Source of the DNA: Flavobacteriaceae bacterium
Lineage (GTDB): Bacteria > Bacteroidota > Bacteroidia > Flavobacteriales > Flavobacteriaceae
Direction of reading: 5' to 3'
NCBI GenBank assembly: GCA_021647885.1
Contig: JAKITV010000005.1
Coordinates: 23,069 to 87,068 of the forward strand
DNA length: 64,000 bases
Shown one piece after another: positions 44,223 through 52,701 of this stretch. The notes beneath the pieces were generated by a model. The model was not told the DNA's origin. It made no database searches and saw only the letters and a program-made list of their open reading frames with translations. The translations under genes were made by a program, and so were the position numbers. The first letter of the stretch is position 1. Every line of letters begins with the position of its first letter.

Positions 44223-45551
44223 ATGTTTAATAATTTAAGCGATAAGTTAGATAAAGCCCTTCATGTACTAAAAGGTCATGGAAGTATTACAGAAGTTAAT
44301 GTTGCCGAAACCTTAAAAGAAGTGCGTCGTGCATTATTGGATGCAGATGTAAATTTTAAAATTGCCAAAGAATTTACCAATAGAGTAAAAGAAAAAGCAC
44401 TTGGGCAAAATGTACTTACCAATTTACATCCAGGTCAACTTATGGTTAAGATTGTTAAGGACGAACTTACCCAACTTATGGGAGGAGATGCCGAAGGTTT
44501 AGACTTGTCTGGCAATCCAACCATAATTTTAATGTCTGGATTACAAGGTTCAGGTAAAACCACGTTTTCTGGGAAACTTGCCAACTATTTAAAAAACAAG
44601 AAAACAAAGAAACCATTATTGGTTGCTTGTGATGTATATCGTCCTGCAGCAATCGATCAATTACATATAGTTGGCGAGCAAATTAACGTTGAGGTTTATA
44701 GTGACAAGGGGAATAATGATCCAGTGGCAATTGCAAAAGCTGGTGTTGCACATGCAAAAGCCAATGGTTATAATGTGGTAATTGTAGATACTGCTGGTCG
44801 TTTAGCTGTGGATGAAGTGATGATGAATGAAATTTCTAACATTCATAAAGCAATCCAACCACAAGAGACCTTGTTTGTTGTAGATTCTATGACTGGACAA
44901 GATGCTGTAAATACTGCAAAAGCTTTTAACGATATACTTAATTTTGAAGGTGTAATTCTTACAAAATTAGATGGTGATACTCGAGGTGGAGCAGCAATTT
45001 CCATTAAATCTGTAGTTAATAAACCTATTAAGTTTATTGGTACTGGCGAAAAGATGGAAGCTATAGACGTGTTCTATCCTTCACGTATGGCAGATCGTAT
45101 TCTTGGAATGGGAGATGTTGTATCTTTAGTAGAAAGAGCACAAGAACAGTTTGATGAAGAAGAAGCGCGTAAAATTCAAAAGAAAATTGCTAAAAATCAA
45201 TTTGGGTTTGATGATTTCTTAAAACAGATTCAGCAGGTCAAAAAAATGGGAAACATGAAAGACCTAATGGGCATGATTCCTGGAGCTGGAAAAATGATGA
45301 AAGACATCGATATTGATGACGATGCGTTTAAGGGCATTGAAGCCATAATCCATTCTATGACGCCAAAAGAACGCACAAATCCTTCAGTTTTAAATGCAAG
45401 CAGGAAAAAACGTATTAGTAAAGGATCTGGAACTTCGGTTCAAGAAGTGAATCAGCTTTTAAAACAGTTCAACCAAATGAGCAAGATGATGAAAATGATG
45501 CAAGGTGGAGGCGGGAAAAAAATGATGCAGATGATGCAGAATATGAGGTAG
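44223..45551 (+). CDS. ffh: Signal recognition particle protein Ffh
   Basis: SRP54 GTPase, 442 residues: N domain, G domain with GLQGSGKTTFSGKLA, DTAGRLAVDE and TKLDGDTRGGAA, then the methionine-rich M domain with SRGSG-like ISKGSGTS and a Met-rich tail. It targets membrane proteins co-translationally. Monocistronic promoter; the S23 cassette follows. Confidence 0.97.
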   Translation: MFNNLSDKLDKALHVLKGHGSITEVNVAETLKEVRRALLDADVNFKIAKEFTNRVKEKALGQNVLTNLHPGQLMVKIVKDELTQLMGGDAEGLDLSGNPTIILMSGLQGSGKTTFSGKLANYLKNKKTKKPLLVACDVYRPAAIDQLHIVGEQINVEVYSDKGNNDPVAIAKAGVAHAKANGYNVVIVDTAGRLAVDEVMMNEISNIHKAIQPQETLFVVDSMTGQDAVNTAKAFNDILNFEGVILTKLDGDTRGGAAISIKSVVNKPIKFIGTGEKMEAIDVFYPSRMADRILGMGDVVSLVERAQEQFDEEEARKIQKKIAKNQFGFDDFLKQIQQVKKMGNMKDLMGMIPGAGKMMKDIDIDDDAFKGIEAIIHSMTPKERTNPSVLNASRKKRISKGSGTSVQEVNQLLKQFNQMSKMMKMMQGGGGKKMMQMMQNMR

Positions 45552-45559
45552 TTTTAGTA

Positions 45560-45590
45560 AACAGTCGCAGTCGCAGTTTTTAGTAGCTAC
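45560..45590 (+). repeat. Left inverted repeat of the S23 cassette
   Basis: ACAGTCGCAGTCGCAGTTTT then TAGTAGCTAC. Its reverse complement matches the segment AGCTAACTGCGACTG.. at 45978-46009 on the other side of the gene. Confidence 0.6.
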
Positions 45591-45620
45591 TTTTTTAAAA
45601 TTTAGAAATAATTAATATAA

Positions 45621-45992
45621 ATGGATTTCAAAAAACTATTAGCATATCAAAAGTCATTTGATTTGGCTATGTCTATTTTTGAAATTTCTAAATCATTCCC
45701 AAAGGAAGAAACCTATTCTTTAACAGATCAAATTAGAAGAAGTTCACGTTCTGTTTCTGCAAATATAGCTGAGTCTTATAGAAAAAGAAGGTACCCAAAA
45801 CACTTTATTAGCAAGCTTACCGATGCAGATGGAGAAAATTCTGAAACTTCTACTTGGTTAGATTATGCTCTGGCTTGTAACTATATTAAGAAAGAGGATT
45901 ACATTAAATGTGAAAATAAAGGAAAAGAAATAGGAAAATTAATAAATTTTATGATTAACAATCCAGATAAGTTCGGAGCTAACTGCGACTGA
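45621..45992 (+). CDS. Four-helix-bundle protein (S23 / 23S rRNA intervening-sequence protein family)
   Basis: 123 residues with the family pattern: [37 protein letters not shown] and a closing helical region. Relatives are encoded inside intervening sequences of 23S rRNA genes or as the Avd accessory proteins of retroelements; here there is no rRNA. The gene is flanked by inverted GACTGCGACTG-type repeats and its stop codon lies within the right one. It splits ffh from folD. Function unknown, possibly a mobile cassette. Confidence 0.88.
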   Translation: MDFKKLLAYQKSFDLAMSIFEISKSFPKEETYSLTDQIRRSSRSVSANIAESYRKRRYPKHFISKLTDADGENSETSTWLDYALACNYIKKEDYIKCENKGKEIGKLINFMINNPDKFGANCD

Positions 45993-46009
45993 AAACTGTG
46001 ACTGAAAAC
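45978..46009 (-). repeat. Right inverted repeat of the S23 cassette
   Basis: AGCTAACTGCGACTGAAAAC then TGTGACTGAAAAC. Overlaps the end of the S23 gene and ends 9 nt before the folD ATG. Confidence 0.6.
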
Positions 46010-46018
46010 TTTAAAAAC

Positions 46019-46897
46019 ATGACAATTTTAGACGGAAAGAAAACAAGCAACGACATTAAAGACGAAATTGCTGAAGCAGTAAAAGCATTAAAATCCAAAA
46101 GTAAAAAAACACCACACTTGGCTGCAGTTCTTGTCGGTACAGATGGAGCAAGTATGACTTACGTAAATGCAAAAGTAAAAGCTTGTGAACGCATTGGTTT
46201 TAATTCTACATTAATCGATTTACCTGAAAATACTTCAGAAGAGAATTTATTGGAAAATATTGAAAAACTCAACAATGATAACGATATCGATGGTTTTATA
46301 GTGCAACTTCCATTACCAAAACATATTGACGAACAAAAAGTTTTAATGGCTGTTAATCCAGACAAAGACGTGGATGGATTCCATCCAATAAATGTTGGTA
46401 AAATGACATTGGATTTACCTTGCTTTTTATCTGCAACTCCATTCGGGATTTTAGAATTGTTAGAACGCTATAAAGTGGAAACATCTGGAGCTAATGTTGT
46501 TGTTATAGGTAGAAGCCACATAGTTGGTCGACCTTTGAGTATTTTAATGAGCCAGAAACGAAAAGCTGGAAATGCAACAGTAACAGTTGCGCATAGTCGT
46601 ACTAAAAACTTATCTGAAATAACACAAAAAGCTGATATCATTGTTGCAGCTCTTGGTATTCCAGAATTTTTAACTGGAGATATGGTAAAAGAAGGTGTCA
46701 CAATTATTGATGTTGGAATTACTCGTGTACCTGACGAAACAAAACCTAGAGGTTATCGCCTTGCAGGAGATGTACATTTTGAAAGTGTAGGCAAAAAAGC
46801 TTCATTTATAACTCCTGTTCCAGGTGGTGTTGGACCAATGACAATTGCCATGCTACTAAAAAACACCTTGTTGGCTTGCCAAAGAAATAACAATTAA
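46019..46897 (+). CDS. folD: Methylenetetrahydrofolate dehydrogenase/cyclohydrolase
   Basis: Bifunctional enzyme of C1 metabolism. [14 protein letters not shown] contains the catalytic lysine, and [12 protein letters not shown] and [14 protein letters not shown] the NADP and C-terminal signatures. The track start at 45998 is a GTG inside the repeat; the ATG at 46019 ([12 protein letters not shown]) gives the standard N-terminus and 292 residues. Converges with the VOC gene. Confidence 0.96.
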   Translation: MTILDGKKTSNDIKDEIAEAVKALKSKSKKTPHLAAVLVGTDGASMTYVNAKVKACERIGFNSTLIDLPENTSEENLLENIEKLNNDNDIDGFIVQLPLPKHIDEQKVLMAVNPDKDVDGFHPINVGKMTLDLPCFLSATPFGILELLERYKVETSGANVVVIGRSHIVGRPLSILMSQKRKAGNATVTVAHSRTKNLSEITQKADIIVAALGIPEFLTGDMVKEGVTIIDVGITRVPDETKPRGYRLAGDVHFESVGKKASFITPVPGGVGPMTIAMLLKNTLLACQRNNN

Positions 46898-46918
46898 AGT
46901 GCACCAAAAATTTCCCCA

Positions 46919-47011
46919 TAGAACGCTGATGACACTGATTTTTTATGATTTGGCACAGATTTTTTTGATAAAATCTGCGAATATCAGTTTAATCTGCGTT
47001 ATCTGTGTTCC
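46919..47011. repeat. Palindromic intergenic element between folD and the VOC gene
   Basis: GAACGCTGATGACACTGATT on the left and AATCTGCGTTATCTGTGTTC on the right are imperfect inverted arms, with AGATTTTTTTGATAAAATCT as an inner hairpin. It could act as a terminator for both convergent genes. Confidence 0.55.
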
Positions 47012-47017
47012 AAATAA

Positions 47018-47449
47018 TCAATTGGCAAATAACTGATTGATGTCTTTAAAGGCTTTAAACTCCAGGGCATTGCCAGAAGGATCTTTAAAAAACATAGTAG
47101 CTTGCTCTCCAACTTGTCCTTCAAATCTTATATAGGGTTCAATGATAAAGTCGATGTTTTTTCGCTTTAGTTGAATTGACAAATCATGAAAAGTATCCCA
47201 AGGTAAAACAACACCAAAATGCGGAACGGGAACATCTTTACCATCTACAGGGTTGGTGTGTAAATCTTCGTTTTCTTCTTTGGGTTTATAATGAATAACC
47301 AATTGATGACCATAAAAATTAAAATCAACCCAAAGATCGCTACTTCTACCTTCTTTGCAATTTAAGATATCTCGATAAAAAACTCTGCATAATTCAAGAT
47401 TATAAACCGGGATAGCAAGATGAAATGGAGGAATTGTTGACATATTCAT
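47018..47449 (-). CDS. VOC-family (glyoxalase-like) protein
   Basis: 143 residues of two beta-alpha-beta-beta-beta units: [21 protein letters not shown] and later [17 protein letters not shown], with the His and Glu metal ligands of the vicinal-oxygen-chelate fold. The substrate is not predictable. Its ATG overlaps the rluF stop (TAATG), so translation is probably coupled. Confidence 0.85.
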   Translation of the reverse strand: MNMSTIPPFHLAIPVYNLELCRVFYRDILNCKEGRSSDLWVDFNFYGHQLVIHYKPKEENEDLHTNPVDGKDVPVPHFGVVLPWDTFHDLSIQLKRKNIDFIIEPYIRFEGQVGEQATMFFKDPSGNALEFKAFKDINQLFAN

Positions 47450-48195
47450 TATTCTTTATAAGTTGAAGGATTATAATTTTTCGTAGAATCTTCAATTAAA
47501 AGATTAAGTGCAGCGAGTTCATTTTTAGTAAGCTCACGATATTCGCCAACAGGAATATCTAATTTGATATTCATGATACGAGTGCGTTTTAAATGTGTTA
47601 CTTCATAATTCAAATATTCGCACATTCGTCTTATTTGCCGATTTAAACCTTGAGTTAAAATAATTTTAAATTTCAGCGTGCTTAATTTTTCAACTTTACA
47701 TTTTTTTGTCACTTTGTCAAGAATAGGAATTCCGTTAGCCATGCGCTCAACAAACATTTGAGAAATTGGTTTATCGACCGTTACAACATATTCTTTTTCA
47801 TGATTATTACTTGCTCTAAGTATTTTGTTAACGATATCGCCATCATCAGTCAGCAAAATTAAACCTTCACTCGGCTTATCTAAACGACCAATTGGGAAGA
47901 TGCGTTTTGGGTAATTTATATAATCTATGATGTTGTCTTTTTCAACGCGTGTATCTGTTGTGCAAACAATACCAATTGGTTTGTTAAAGGCTAAATAAAT
48001 ATGATCTTGTTTCCTTTTTGAAATTAGTTTGCCATCAACTTCAACAATATCTTTTGGAGATACTTTAGTTCCCATTTCTGGAACTTTTCCGTTAATGGTA
48101 ACACGGCCTGCATCAATAAGTTTGTCTGCTGCACGACGTGAGCAATAACCAACTTCGCTCAAATATTTATTAAGACGTGTAAGTTTTTCTGTCAT
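47449..48195 (-). CDS. rluF: 23S rRNA pseudouridine synthase (RluF-like)
   Basis: 248 residues: S4 RNA-binding domain at the N-terminus ([21 protein letters not shown]) and the RsuA-type catalytic domain with the aspartate in [15 protein letters not shown]; the C-terminal [18 protein letters not shown] fits the RluF/RluB group. It modifies uridine in 23S rRNA; the exact position is inferred. Confidence 0.9.
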   Translation of the reverse strand: MTEKLTRLNKYLSEVGYCSRRAADKLIDAGRVTINGKVPEMGTKVSPKDIVEVDGKLISKRKQDHIYLAFNKPIGIVCTTDTRVEKDNIIDYINYPKRIFPIGRLDKPSEGLILLTDDGDIVNKILRASNNHEKEYVVTVDKPISQMFVERMANGIPILDKVTKKCKVEKLSTLKFKIILTQGLNRQIRRMCEYLNYEVTHLKRTRIMNIKLDIPVGEYRELTKNELAALNLLIEDSTKNYNPSTYKE

Positions 48196-48217
48196 AATTA
48201 CAAAAGTACAATAATCT

Positions 48218-49045
48218 TTAGCTTTTTATAAAGTCAGTAATATGACTCTCAACCTCATTATTATTAAGAGAATGTCCAAGATTTTGAGTTGTTATTAATT
48301 TTGACTTTTCAAAGCTATTTTTTATTAAAGTTGAATCACTATATGGAATAATAGAATCTTTTTTATCATGAACAATCAAACCTTCAAAAGGAGCTTCTTC
48401 AAGAAATTTTGCAGTTGAATAATCTTTAGGATATTTACCAAAACGCTCAAAAGCTAAATTGTTTATTTGCCTTTCGATACTTTTATTATAACTCATCATA
48501 TCTACATACCTTTTAAAAACATCTGTTAATTCTGAAGGAGTACCAAGCAAAACCATTTTTTTAATAGTTGCAAATTTATACTTGTGATAAGAAAAAACAG
48601 TTGCCATGCCACCAACTGAATGACCTATAAAAATGCTTGGGTTGAATTTTTTTACGACTACATTTATAAATTCGGCGTACAAAAGTGCATTAAAAGATTT
48701 GCTTCCAGAGTTGCCATGTGCTGGAGCATCTAATGCAATGATATTAAAATTAAGTTGTTGAAATGTTTTAATGATGTTTTTCCAACGTGCCGAATTACTT
48801 TCCCAACCGTGAGCTAGTAAAATAGTTTGTTTTTCTCCAGACCAACGATAGGTCATTATAGTGTTTTGGTTGTGTGACAATTCTTCTTTAAAGGCAGTGT
48901 CTAAAAAATTGGATTGAACTTCAGATATTTTACCTTTTCTAGGTGTAGAAAATAAGTTTAGGGCTTTTTTTGCTGCATACTTTGAAGAAAAAACACTTAA
49001 TAGGTTAAAATAAAAACCAATGAGTTTAACAATAAAACGCTTCAT
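48218..49045 (-). CDS. Alpha/beta-fold hydrolase
   Basis: 275 residues: [12 protein letters not shown] (oxyanion region), nucleophile elbow [10 protein letters not shown] and a catalytic His in NLGHSLN; the acid is probably in [10 protein letters not shown]. Cytoplasmic or membrane-associated (hydrophobic N-terminus). Starts directly next to the cupin gene stop. Substrate unknown. Confidence 0.85.
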   Translation of the reverse strand: MKRFIVKLIGFYFNLLSVFSSKYAAKKALNLFSTPRKGKISEVQSNFLDTAFKEELSHNQNTIMTYRWSGEKQTILLAHGWESNSARWKNIIKTFQQLNFNIIALDAPAHGNSGSKSFNALLYAEFINVVVKKFNPSIFIGHSVGGMATVFSYHKYKFATIKKMVLLGTPSELTDVFKRYVDMMSYNKSIERQINNLAFERFGKYPKDYSTAKFLEEAPFEGLIVHDKKDSIIPYSDSTLIKNSFEKSKLITTQNLGHSLNNNEVESHITDFIKS

Positions 49046-49408
49046 TTAATCTTCTCTATTAACGGCATCAATAGAAAATGCAGGTAAACAAATGGCTAAA
49101 TATTCACAAGGCTCAACAAAAGGATTAGAATATTGTACTCTTGTGTTTTTTTCTATTTTAATAGATTGTCCAGCTTCTAAAATAATAGTGTCACCATCTA
49201 TAATAAATTGCTTTTTTCCTTTAATGATATAGGTGTATTCATCAAACTCTGGAGTTTGAAAAGGCTCGCTCCAGCCAGGAGGTGCAATCATGTGAGCGAT
49301 ACTTACTTGTGAATTGCCGTTAGTTGCTTGACCAAAATGTTCTTCAATTAATTTGCCGTCGGTTGTAGGAACTACAAATGGTGATTTTTGAATGGTGTAT
49401 TTTTTCAT
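49046..49408 (-). CDS. Cupin-domain protein
   Basis: 120 residues forming one cupin barrel: PGWSEPFQTPEFDEYTYIIKG and GQSIKIEKNTRVQYSNP. The usual metal-binding histidines of motif 1 are partly replaced. Directly upstream of the hydrolase gene and probably in one operon. The 5' region carries a hairpin repeat (49424-49474). Function unknown. Confidence 0.82.
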   Translation of the reverse strand: MKKYTIQKSPFVVPTTDGKLIEEHFGQATNGNSQVSIAHMIAPPGWSEPFQTPEFDEYTYIIKGKKQFIIDGDTIILEAGQSIKIEKNTRVQYSNPFVEPCEYLAICLPAFSIDAVNRED

Positions 49409-49423
49409 TGAAAATTATTTTTC

Positions 49424-49474
49424 ATTTCCACGAATTCCGATAGCTCCCGATAATTATCGGGACGGAAGGAAATC
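49424..49474. repeat. Hairpin repeat upstream of the cupin start codon
   Basis: Outer arms ATTTCC / GGAAAT, inner perfect 18-bp palindrome TCCCGATAATTATCGGGA (49445-49462). It ends 15 nt before the ATG. The stretch next to the ATG (about 32 bases, one difference) is shared with the DUF2911 gene at 54258. Confidence 0.7.
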
Positions 49475-49479
49475 TATTA

Positions 49480-50037
49480 TTAGTCTCTCCAGTAAAGATA
49501 AAAGCCATTTATTTTTGCTTCTTCTGGAATTTGAATGGCTTCAATTTTCAAATTCATATCAAAACGCATATTTGCTGGAAGCTCTTTTTTATCTATGGTA
49601 AAATAAGCATTAATTTCATTTACGGAAATAATAATATTTCGTAGTGAATTTTGAATATTCGAAATTTTATAATTATTCGTAATATCTTTAAAAGTACTAG
49701 TTTGCGATAAGCCTTTTGCTGTTGCAAAGCGAGGATCAACAACTCTTACTGTTCTAATAGTCGCTGTAGAATCTAGAGATTGCGAAGGCGAAAGCACTAA
49801 AAGTGGCGCACCTCCTTTTTCATAAATTTCTATATCGTTAATGTTTCCGGTAAATTCGTCACCACTCACATATTTAACAATAGAGTCATTAATGAATACA
49901 GATTCTAATTCTTTTACTTGAGTTGAATCGGTTAAATGCCCAATATTATGTTTTGAAATTAAAAAGGGGTTTATTTCTTTTTTGCATGAACTGCAGAATG
50001 AAATTATTACAAGTAGTATTAAGATGTTTTTTTTCAT
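49480..50037 (-). CDS. Hypothetical lipoprotein
   Basis: I use the ATG at 50037 (MKKNILILLV), which gives a lipoprotein signal ending SFCSSC; the track start at 50055 adds six residues. The rest (186 residues in all) has no recognised domain; beta-strands predominate and it ends NGFYLYWRD. A heptamer tandem repeat lies upstream. Function unknown. Confidence 0.7.
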   Translation of the reverse strand: MKKNILILLVIISFCSSCKKEINPFLISKHNIGHLTDSTQVKELESVFINDSIVKYVSGDEFTGNINDIEIYEKGGAPLLVLSPSQSLDSTATIRTVRVVDPRFATAKGLSQTSTFKDITNNYKISNIQNSLRNIIISVNEINAYFTIDKKELPANMRFDMNLKIEAIQIPEEAKINGFYLYWRD

Positions 50038-50104
50038 TGAATATTTTTTTATCATTCCTTCACAGAAGGGAATTACTTGTTTTTTTTAATTTTTAAGTTA
50101 TTTT

Positions 50105-50139
50105 TCAATCGTCAATCGTCAATCGTCAATCGTCAATCG
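50105..50139. repeat. Heptanucleotide tandem repeat (TCAATCG x5)
   Basis: Five perfect TCAATCG units followed by a degenerate sixth (TCAATTG). It lies 68-102 bp upstream of the lipoprotein start and just after the 3' end of the HerA-like gene. Copy number could vary by slippage and change promoter spacing. Confidence 0.85.
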
Positions 50140-50148
50140 TCAATTGGA

Positions 50149-51666
50149 TTATTTCATTGCCTTTTTAAGAATCCCAAAAACAGCTCTTATAAAGGTTGCG
50201 CTTGTAAGCACTTTTACAATTGGATTTTGACGTGTACTTCGTCTTGAAGTTGTACGACTTTTAGTTTTTCGTTTCTCTAGTCGAGCATCTTCTTTAATTT
50301 TAAGAGCTTCGGCTTTTTTAATTTTTTCATTAAGTTTTTCGTAAGCACTTTCGCGATCGATGTCTTCGTTATACTTCATTACCAATTTAGAATCGTCGTA
50401 AAGTGCATTAAGTTCTTGTTTTGTTAAAACATCCATTCTGCTCATTGGAGCGCGCATCATTGTGGCTGCCAATGGTGTTGGTCGCCCTTTTTCGTCAAGT
50501 GCAGAAACAAGTGCTTCACCAATTCCTAGAGAGGTTAATATTTCGGCAGTATCGTAATATTCGGTGTCTGGATAGTTTTGTGCTGTGAGTTTAATGGCTT
50601 TTCGGTCTTTGGCTGTAAATGCACGTAAAGCATGTTGTACTTTTAAGCCTAATTGACTTAACACAGCTTCGGGAACATCAGTCGGATTTTGAGTCACAAA
50701 ATAAAGACCAACGCCTTTACTTCTAATTAATTTTACGATGCTTTCTATTTGATTTAACAATGCTTTTGAAGCTTCTCTGAAAATTAAATGTGCTTCATCG
50801 ATAAACATAATAAGTTCTGGTCGTCCAGAATCACCTTGCTCGGGAAAAGTTTCATAAATCTCCGCTAATAAACTCAGCATAAATGTTGAAAACAATTTTG
50901 GTCTATCCTGTATATCTGTTAAACGAATAATGTTTATATAACCACGACCATCACGAGTAGTTCTTAGCAAATCTTCTACATCAAAACTTTTTTCACCAAA
51001 AAACAAATCGGCACCTTGTTGCTCGAGTTCTACAATTTTTCGCAATATAGCTCCAGTTGAAGCTGTGGAAATCCTACCATATGCTTCTTCAAACTCTCCT
51101 TTGCCATGTTTAGTTGCGTATTGTAATACCTTTTTAAAATCCTTTAAATCTAAAAGCGGTAATTTATTATCGTCACAATATTTAAAAACAACGGCAACCA
51201 CTCCAGATTGGGCTTGTGATAAATCAAGAATTCGAGATAATAAAACAGGGCCAAATTCGCTTACGGTTGCTCGAAGCCTAACTCCATCTTCTTCAGAAAG
51301 TGACATTAGTTCTATGGGAAAATCTTTCGCTTCAAAAGGCAATCCAATTTTTTCATGGCGTTCATCTATTTTTGGATGCCCAGGACTGGGTTTTGCTAAA
51401 CCACTTAAATCACCTTTAATATCCATGAGCAGCACAGGGATTCCTTTTTCGCTTAAATTTTCGGCTAAAACCTGAAGCGTTTTTGTTTTTCCAGTTCCTG
51501 TTGCGCCAGCAATTAAACCATGACGATTCATGGTTTTTAGTGGTACTTTTACAAATGCTTCTTTTATGGTTTCACCATCTAACATCGCAGATCCTAGAGT
51601 GATAAAATCTCCTTTAAATGTATTTCCTTCTTTTATATGATTAAAGAATTCTTCGGTTCTGCTCAT
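50149..51666 (-). CDS. HerA-like ATPase (DUF853 / YjgR family)
   Basis: Walker A GATGTGKTKTLQVLAE, Walker B LIMFIDEAHLIF and the VTQNPTDVPEAVL sensor region identify the HerA-like family. I prefer the ATG at 51666 (MSRTEEFFNHI), 505 residues; the track adds 21 atypical residues. Basic C-terminal tail (RKTKSRTTSRRSTRQ). Role in the cell not established; no DNA-system partner (NurA, Cas) is nearby. Confidence 0.9.
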   Translation of the reverse strand: MSRTEEFFNHIKEGNTFKGDFITLGSAMLDGETIKEAFVKVPLKTMNRHGLIAGATGTGKTKTLQVLAENLSEKGIPVLLMDIKGDLSGLAKPSPGHPKIDERHEKIGLPFEAKDFPIELMSLSEEDGVRLRATVSEFGPVLLSRILDLSQAQSGVVAVVFKYCDDNKLPLLDLKDFKKVLQYATKHGKGEFEEAYGRISTASTGAILRKIVELEQQGADLFFGEKSFDVEDLLRTTRDGRGYINIIRLTDIQDRPKLFSTFMLSLLAEIYETFPEQGDSGRPELIMFIDEAHLIFREASKALLNQIESIVKLIRSKGVGLYFVTQNPTDVPEAVLSQLGLKVQHALRAFTAKDRKAIKLTAQNYPDTEYYDTAEILTSLGIGEALVSALDEKGRPTPLAATMMRAPMSRMDVLTKQELNALYDDSKLVMKYNEDIDRESAYEKLNEKIKKAEALKIKEDARLEKRKTKSRTTSRRSTRQNPIVKVLTSATFIRAVFGILKKAMK

Positions 51667-51750
51667 GGTTTTGAAAATTTGTATAAAAATACTAATCTTG
51701 AAGCAATCCTTATTAATTATTTTCAGCATTATTTATATAGAACTTAAAAA

Positions 51751-51773
51751 CTGAAGACTGAAGACTGCGACTG
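51751..51773 (+). repeat. GACTG-type short tandem repeat
   Basis: CTGAAGACTGAAGACTGCGA then CTG. Same vocabulary as the inverted repeats around the S23 gene (45560, 45978), here with no gene attached; 14 nt before the queE -7 box. Confidence 0.6.
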
Positions 51774-51786
51774 TAAACTAATTATC

Positions 51787-51794
51787 TATCTTTG
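51787..51794 (+). promoter_or_regulatory. Promoter -7 box TATCTTTG of queE
   Basis: Exact TAnnTTTG match ending 6 nt before the queE ATG at 51801, so the mRNA should be leaderless or nearly so. It also shows that the upstream TTG at 51792 used by the track is not the start. Confidence 0.72.
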
Positions 51795-51800
51795 CTTTCT

Positions 51801-52430
51801 ATGGACAATGAGATTAAAGAGCGCGTTGAAAAAGGCGAAATGATGCCGTTAATGGAAGCCTTTTATACCATTCAAGGAGAGGGTTTTTATAAAGGGACAG
51901 CAGCTTATTTTGTGAGAATTGGTGGTTGCGATGTTGGTTGCCATTGGTGTGATGTTAAAGAAAGCTGGAATGCCGATTTGCATCCTCCTACAGAAACTTC
52001 TAAAATAGTAGAGGATGCTTCAAAATATAGTGATGTTGTTGTGGTTACAGGAGGAGAACCTTTAACTTGGGATATGACTAAATTAACTCAAGGATTTAAA
52101 AATAAAGGACTAAGCGTTCATATTGAAACTTCAGGCGCATATAAATTAACAGGAACTTGGGATTGGATTTGTCTTTCGCCAAAAAAGATAAAATTACCTA
52201 TCGAAGAAGTTTACAAAAAAGCCAATGAGCTTAAAGTGATTGTTTACAATAAAGATGATTTTCGCTTCGCAGAAGAACAAGCTAAAAAAGTTAGTAGAGA
52301 TTGCATTTTATATTTACAACCAGAGTGGAGTAAACGCGATAAAGTAATTCCTTTAATTGTAGATTATGTGATGAGCAACCCTAAATGGAAAGTATCATTA
52401 CAAACACATAAATATTTGAATATACCTTAA
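51801..52430 (+). CDS. queE: 7-carboxy-7-deazaguanine synthase
   Basis: Radical SAM enzyme of queuosine/7-deazaguanine synthesis, 209 residues from the ATG at 51801. EAFYTIQGEGFYKGTAAYFVR precedes the cluster motif CDVGCHWCD; VVTGGEPL follows. The cluster motif has the spacing CxxxCxxC. No other que gene is adjacent. Confidence 0.93.
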   Translation: MDNEIKERVEKGEMMPLMEAFYTIQGEGFYKGTAAYFVRIGGCDVGCHWCDVKESWNADLHPPTETSKIVEDASKYSDVVVVTGGEPLTWDMTKLTQGFKNKGLSVHIETSGAYKLTGTWDWICLSPKKIKLPIEEVYKKANELKVIVYNKDDFRFAEEQAKKVSRDCILYLQPEWSKRDKVIPLIVDYVMSNPKWKVSLQTHKYLNIP

Positions 52431-52443
52431 AATCAATTTGTTC

Positions 52444-52490
52444 AATCAAGAGAATTCCTCGAAGCAGAGCTTTGAGGAATTCTCTTGATT
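52444..52490. repeat. Long palindrome after queE
   Basis: AATCAAGAGAATTCCTC and its exact reverse complement (17-bp arms), with AAGC-AGA-GCTT nested in the loop. No T-run follows, so it is more likely a dispersed repeat or mRNA-stabilising hairpin than a simple terminator. Confidence 0.75.
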
Positions 52491-52701
52491 AATAAATAAC
52501 AAAAGTAAAAATAACTCTCTAATAAGCTGATAGACAGATAAATAAGTTTAAAGTTTTGTTTATTAAATAAATTATTGCTAAATTGCATCATGACCTTTAT
52601 CCTAAAAAAATAAAAAGAGTTCTTGTCATTTTATTAGGATAGTGTCTTTTCAAAATCATTCACAAGTTATAAGGAACAACAGCCTTTTAAGACACCGTAT
52701 T

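Noticed and set aside
45621-45992. S23-family gene as sign of a nearby 23S rRNA gene
   Set aside because: The flanks are ffh and folD; no rRNA-like sequence is seen on either side.
45621-46009. S23-family gene as part of a diversity-generating retroelement
   Set aside because: No reverse transcriptase or template/variable repeat is present in the window.
50105-50139. TCAATCG array as an iteron-type replication origin
   Set aside because: The units are back to back, very short, with no replication gene or DnaA boxes nearby.
51065-51475. Plus-strand ORF of 136 aa across the HerA-like gene
   Set aside because: Shadow of the ATPase gene, Ser-rich and unlike any protein.
50149-51666. HerA-like ATPase as part of a defence or DNA-processing system
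   Set aside because: Its neighbours are a lipoprotein gene and queE; there is no NurA, nuclease or Cas-like partner.
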